64,000 bases of DNA from Pseudomonadota bacterium. GTDB taxonomy: Bacteria > Desulfobacterota > Desulfobacteria > Desulfobacterales > Desulfosarcinaceae. Within the stretch, counting starts at the first letter, position 1. Every line of letters starts with the position of its first letter. Of the stretch, positions 63,132 to 64,000 are shown piece by piece. Location: contig JAEYRZ010000114.1 in assembly GCA_023435265.1 (NCBI GenBank), positions 33,826 to 97,825 on the forward strand, read 5' to 3'. A program made the position numbers and the translations under genes. Under the pieces are notes generated by a model. It saw only the letters and a program-made list of their open reading frames with translations. It was not told the origin of the DNA and did not search any database.

Positions 63132-63467
63132 TCAGGGCATCCGCTGCAGTGCGGATGCAACGGAGTCGTGAATCTGAAACAAAGATGCGAAACCGGAGAT
63201 GTCGAACACCTCCCGGACCGTTCCGGTGACATTGGCAAACCGGATCCATCCGCCTTTAACCTTGAGCATTTTGGCGATGGTGAGGATCCCCCGCAGGCCG
63301 GCGCTGCTGATGTAGCTGAGCCCGGCCAGATCCACCACGAAGCCGGTCTGGCCTTCGTCGATCAGCTGCTTGAGTTTCTTTTCATACTCCGGCGCGGTAA
63401 GCGCATCCATCCGGCCGGACAACGCAAGCACAATGGCACCCGGCTCTTTTCGGCTCTCGATGTCCAT
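63132..63467 (-). CDS. STAS-domain anti-sigma factor antagonist
   Basis: 111 residues, SpoIIAA/RsbV type. ALSGRMDALTAPEYEKKL, then FVVDLAGLSYISSAGLRGIL with the likely phospho-serine in ISSAG, and FDISGFASLFQIHDS. GGGAGAACG precedes ATG 63467. First gene of the minus-strand operon. When dephosphorylated by the SpoIIE phosphatase, it would bind the RsbW-like kinase and release its target. Confidence 0.93.
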   Translation of the reverse strand: MDIESRKEPGAIVLALSGRMDALTAPEYEKKLKQLIDEGQTGFVVDLAGLSYISSAGLRGILTIAKMLKVKGGWIRFANVTGTVREVFDISGFASLFQIHDSVASALQRMP

Positions 63468-63872
63468 TTCGTTCTCCCGAGGAAATCGGTCGTCAACACC
63501 CCATCGAATGAACGCGCTCATCCGGCGGAGCACAATCCTATTCAGACGCTCGATCCGCATTTTGCATGAACCGTTCCAGCTTTCCTGTGGCCCGGGGACT
63601 TCACACGGCAGCGAAAAGTCGCTGAAATAATATAGTTAATACGATTTTGGATCTTTTTTCGAACATCGGTTTGATGACGCGCCGTCAAGGATCAGTCATC
63701 GGGCCGCCCGGAAGTTTACGGGTTTGCGCCGGGCAGACCGTCCAAAGGCCACGGGTTCGGGTCGCCCGGGGGCGGAGGCGAAAAAAAAGGAGCGGGCAGA
63801 GCCTATCTGGTTGCCGTGCCGCATGCGGCTGCAATCCGTCCTGAATTGAGAAATCGTACAAAGCATTTTTTT
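63468..63872. other. Gene-free region upstream of the STAS operon
   Basis: About 400 bases holding the presumed promoter of the STAS operon, with no clear -10/-35 identified. An A8 run precedes a GGAG near 63781-63792. Small open frames here lack ribosome-binding signals and homology and are not called. Confidence 0.4.
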
Positions 63873-63889
63873 GACCACAGAGAGCACAG
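63873..63889. repeat. Truncated CACAGAG-family repeat (copy 4)
   Basis: GACCACAGAGAGCACAG matches the left arm of the copy at 53687, but sequence identity stops abruptly at 63889, followed by unrelated DNA and the inverted repeat at 63924-63991. Fits an interruption by a mobile element. Confidence 0.5.
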
Positions 63890-63923
63890 CGCGGTCAGGG
63901 CCGCAACCAAACAAATAATTGAA

Positions 63924-63991
63924 GGCGTTTTCCAGCCGTTGTAGTTCTGAGTTGCCAAAAACAGAACACTACAAACAGCAAGGAAAACGCC
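63924..63991. repeat. Long imperfect inverted repeat before a start codon at the window edge
   Basis: GGCGTTTTCC (63924-63933) pairs with GGAAAACGCC (63982-63991), and TTGTAGTTCTG (63939-63949) with CAGAACACTACAA (63962-63974), giving a large hairpin. It ends directly at an ATG. Such a layout is common at insertion-sequence ends or in front of transposase genes. Confidence 0.6.
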
Positions 63992-64000
63992 ATGAAATCG
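63992..64000 (+). CDS. Possible start of a gene, partial (maybe a transposase)
   Basis: Only ATG AAA TCG is visible, with CAAGGA about 8 bases upstream. The preceding hairpin and interrupted repeat suggest an insertion-sequence transposase, but three codons prove nothing. Confidence 0.2.

Overview
The window is about 62% GC and densely coded. It looks like the chromosome of a Gram-negative, anaerobic Desulfobacterota (deltaproteobacterial) bacterium, probably near the Desulfosarcina-type sulfate reducers. This rests on gene style (KamA-type radical SAM enzyme, Cache chemoreceptor, SpoIIE partner-switch modules, molybdenum hydroxylase), long-form HisG, and the dispersed palindromic repeats common in those genomes. 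No rRNA, tRNA, CRISPR array or prophage was recognised. The taxon is an inference.

Layout. 1-6.5 kb: the tail of a permease, periplasmic SodC, UvrA, a TauE/SafE exporter overlapping a HAMP membrane protein, and a small winged-helix-like protein. 7.0-13.8 kb: the first noteworthy locus, a tightly packed plus-strand operon of a lysine 2,3-aminomutase-like radical SAM enzyme, a cysteine-cluster protein, two different D-Ala-D-Ala-ligase-like ATP-grasp enzymes and a GNAT-HDAC-GNAT triple fusion. It looks like a small-molecule pathway built on a beta-amino acid (probably beta-lysine). 13.8-21 kb: DJ-1/YajL, a lipoprotein, a NarL-type two-component pair and PBP1A. 21-29 kb: hisI-hisG-aminotransferase, engB, era, an orphan ATP-grasp, an HNH nuclease, RluA and an RsmG-SpoU fusion. 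29-37 kb: lytic transglycosylase, TPR protein, TrmL, M48 protease, amidohydrolase, flavin-oxidase-like protein and a chemoreceptor. 37-43 kb: RND pump plus adaptor, RlmN, universal stress protein. 43.9-46.4 kb: an ECF vitamin transporter whose fused ATPase seems to keep one composite active site. 46.5-51 kb: DMT permease, a MITE-like element, M50 protease, alpha/beta hydrolase and a RAYT transposase carrying its own REP pair in frame.

51-63.5 kb: the second noteworthy locus, about a dozen minus-strand genes, many overlapping by 1-4 bases. The transcription order is STAS antagonist, RsbW-like kinase, NMT1/ThiY-type binding protein (frameshifted by one base), Cache-HAMP-SpoIIE phosphatase, GNAT, degenerate-ATPase/GNAT hybrid, HisC-like aminotransferase, xanthine-dehydrogenase-type hydroxylase (three subunits, split by a repeat) and an MFS permease. 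It reads as a ligand-sensing partner switch joined to catabolism or modification of a nitrogenous compound. The last 530 bases hold no gene until a start codon at 63992, preceded by a long inverted repeat that may be the end of an insertion sequence lying in a truncated copy of the CACAGAG repeat family.

Domain calls come from reading the translations by eye. Start codons were chosen from Shine-Dalgarno spacing and family N-termini. No database search was possible.
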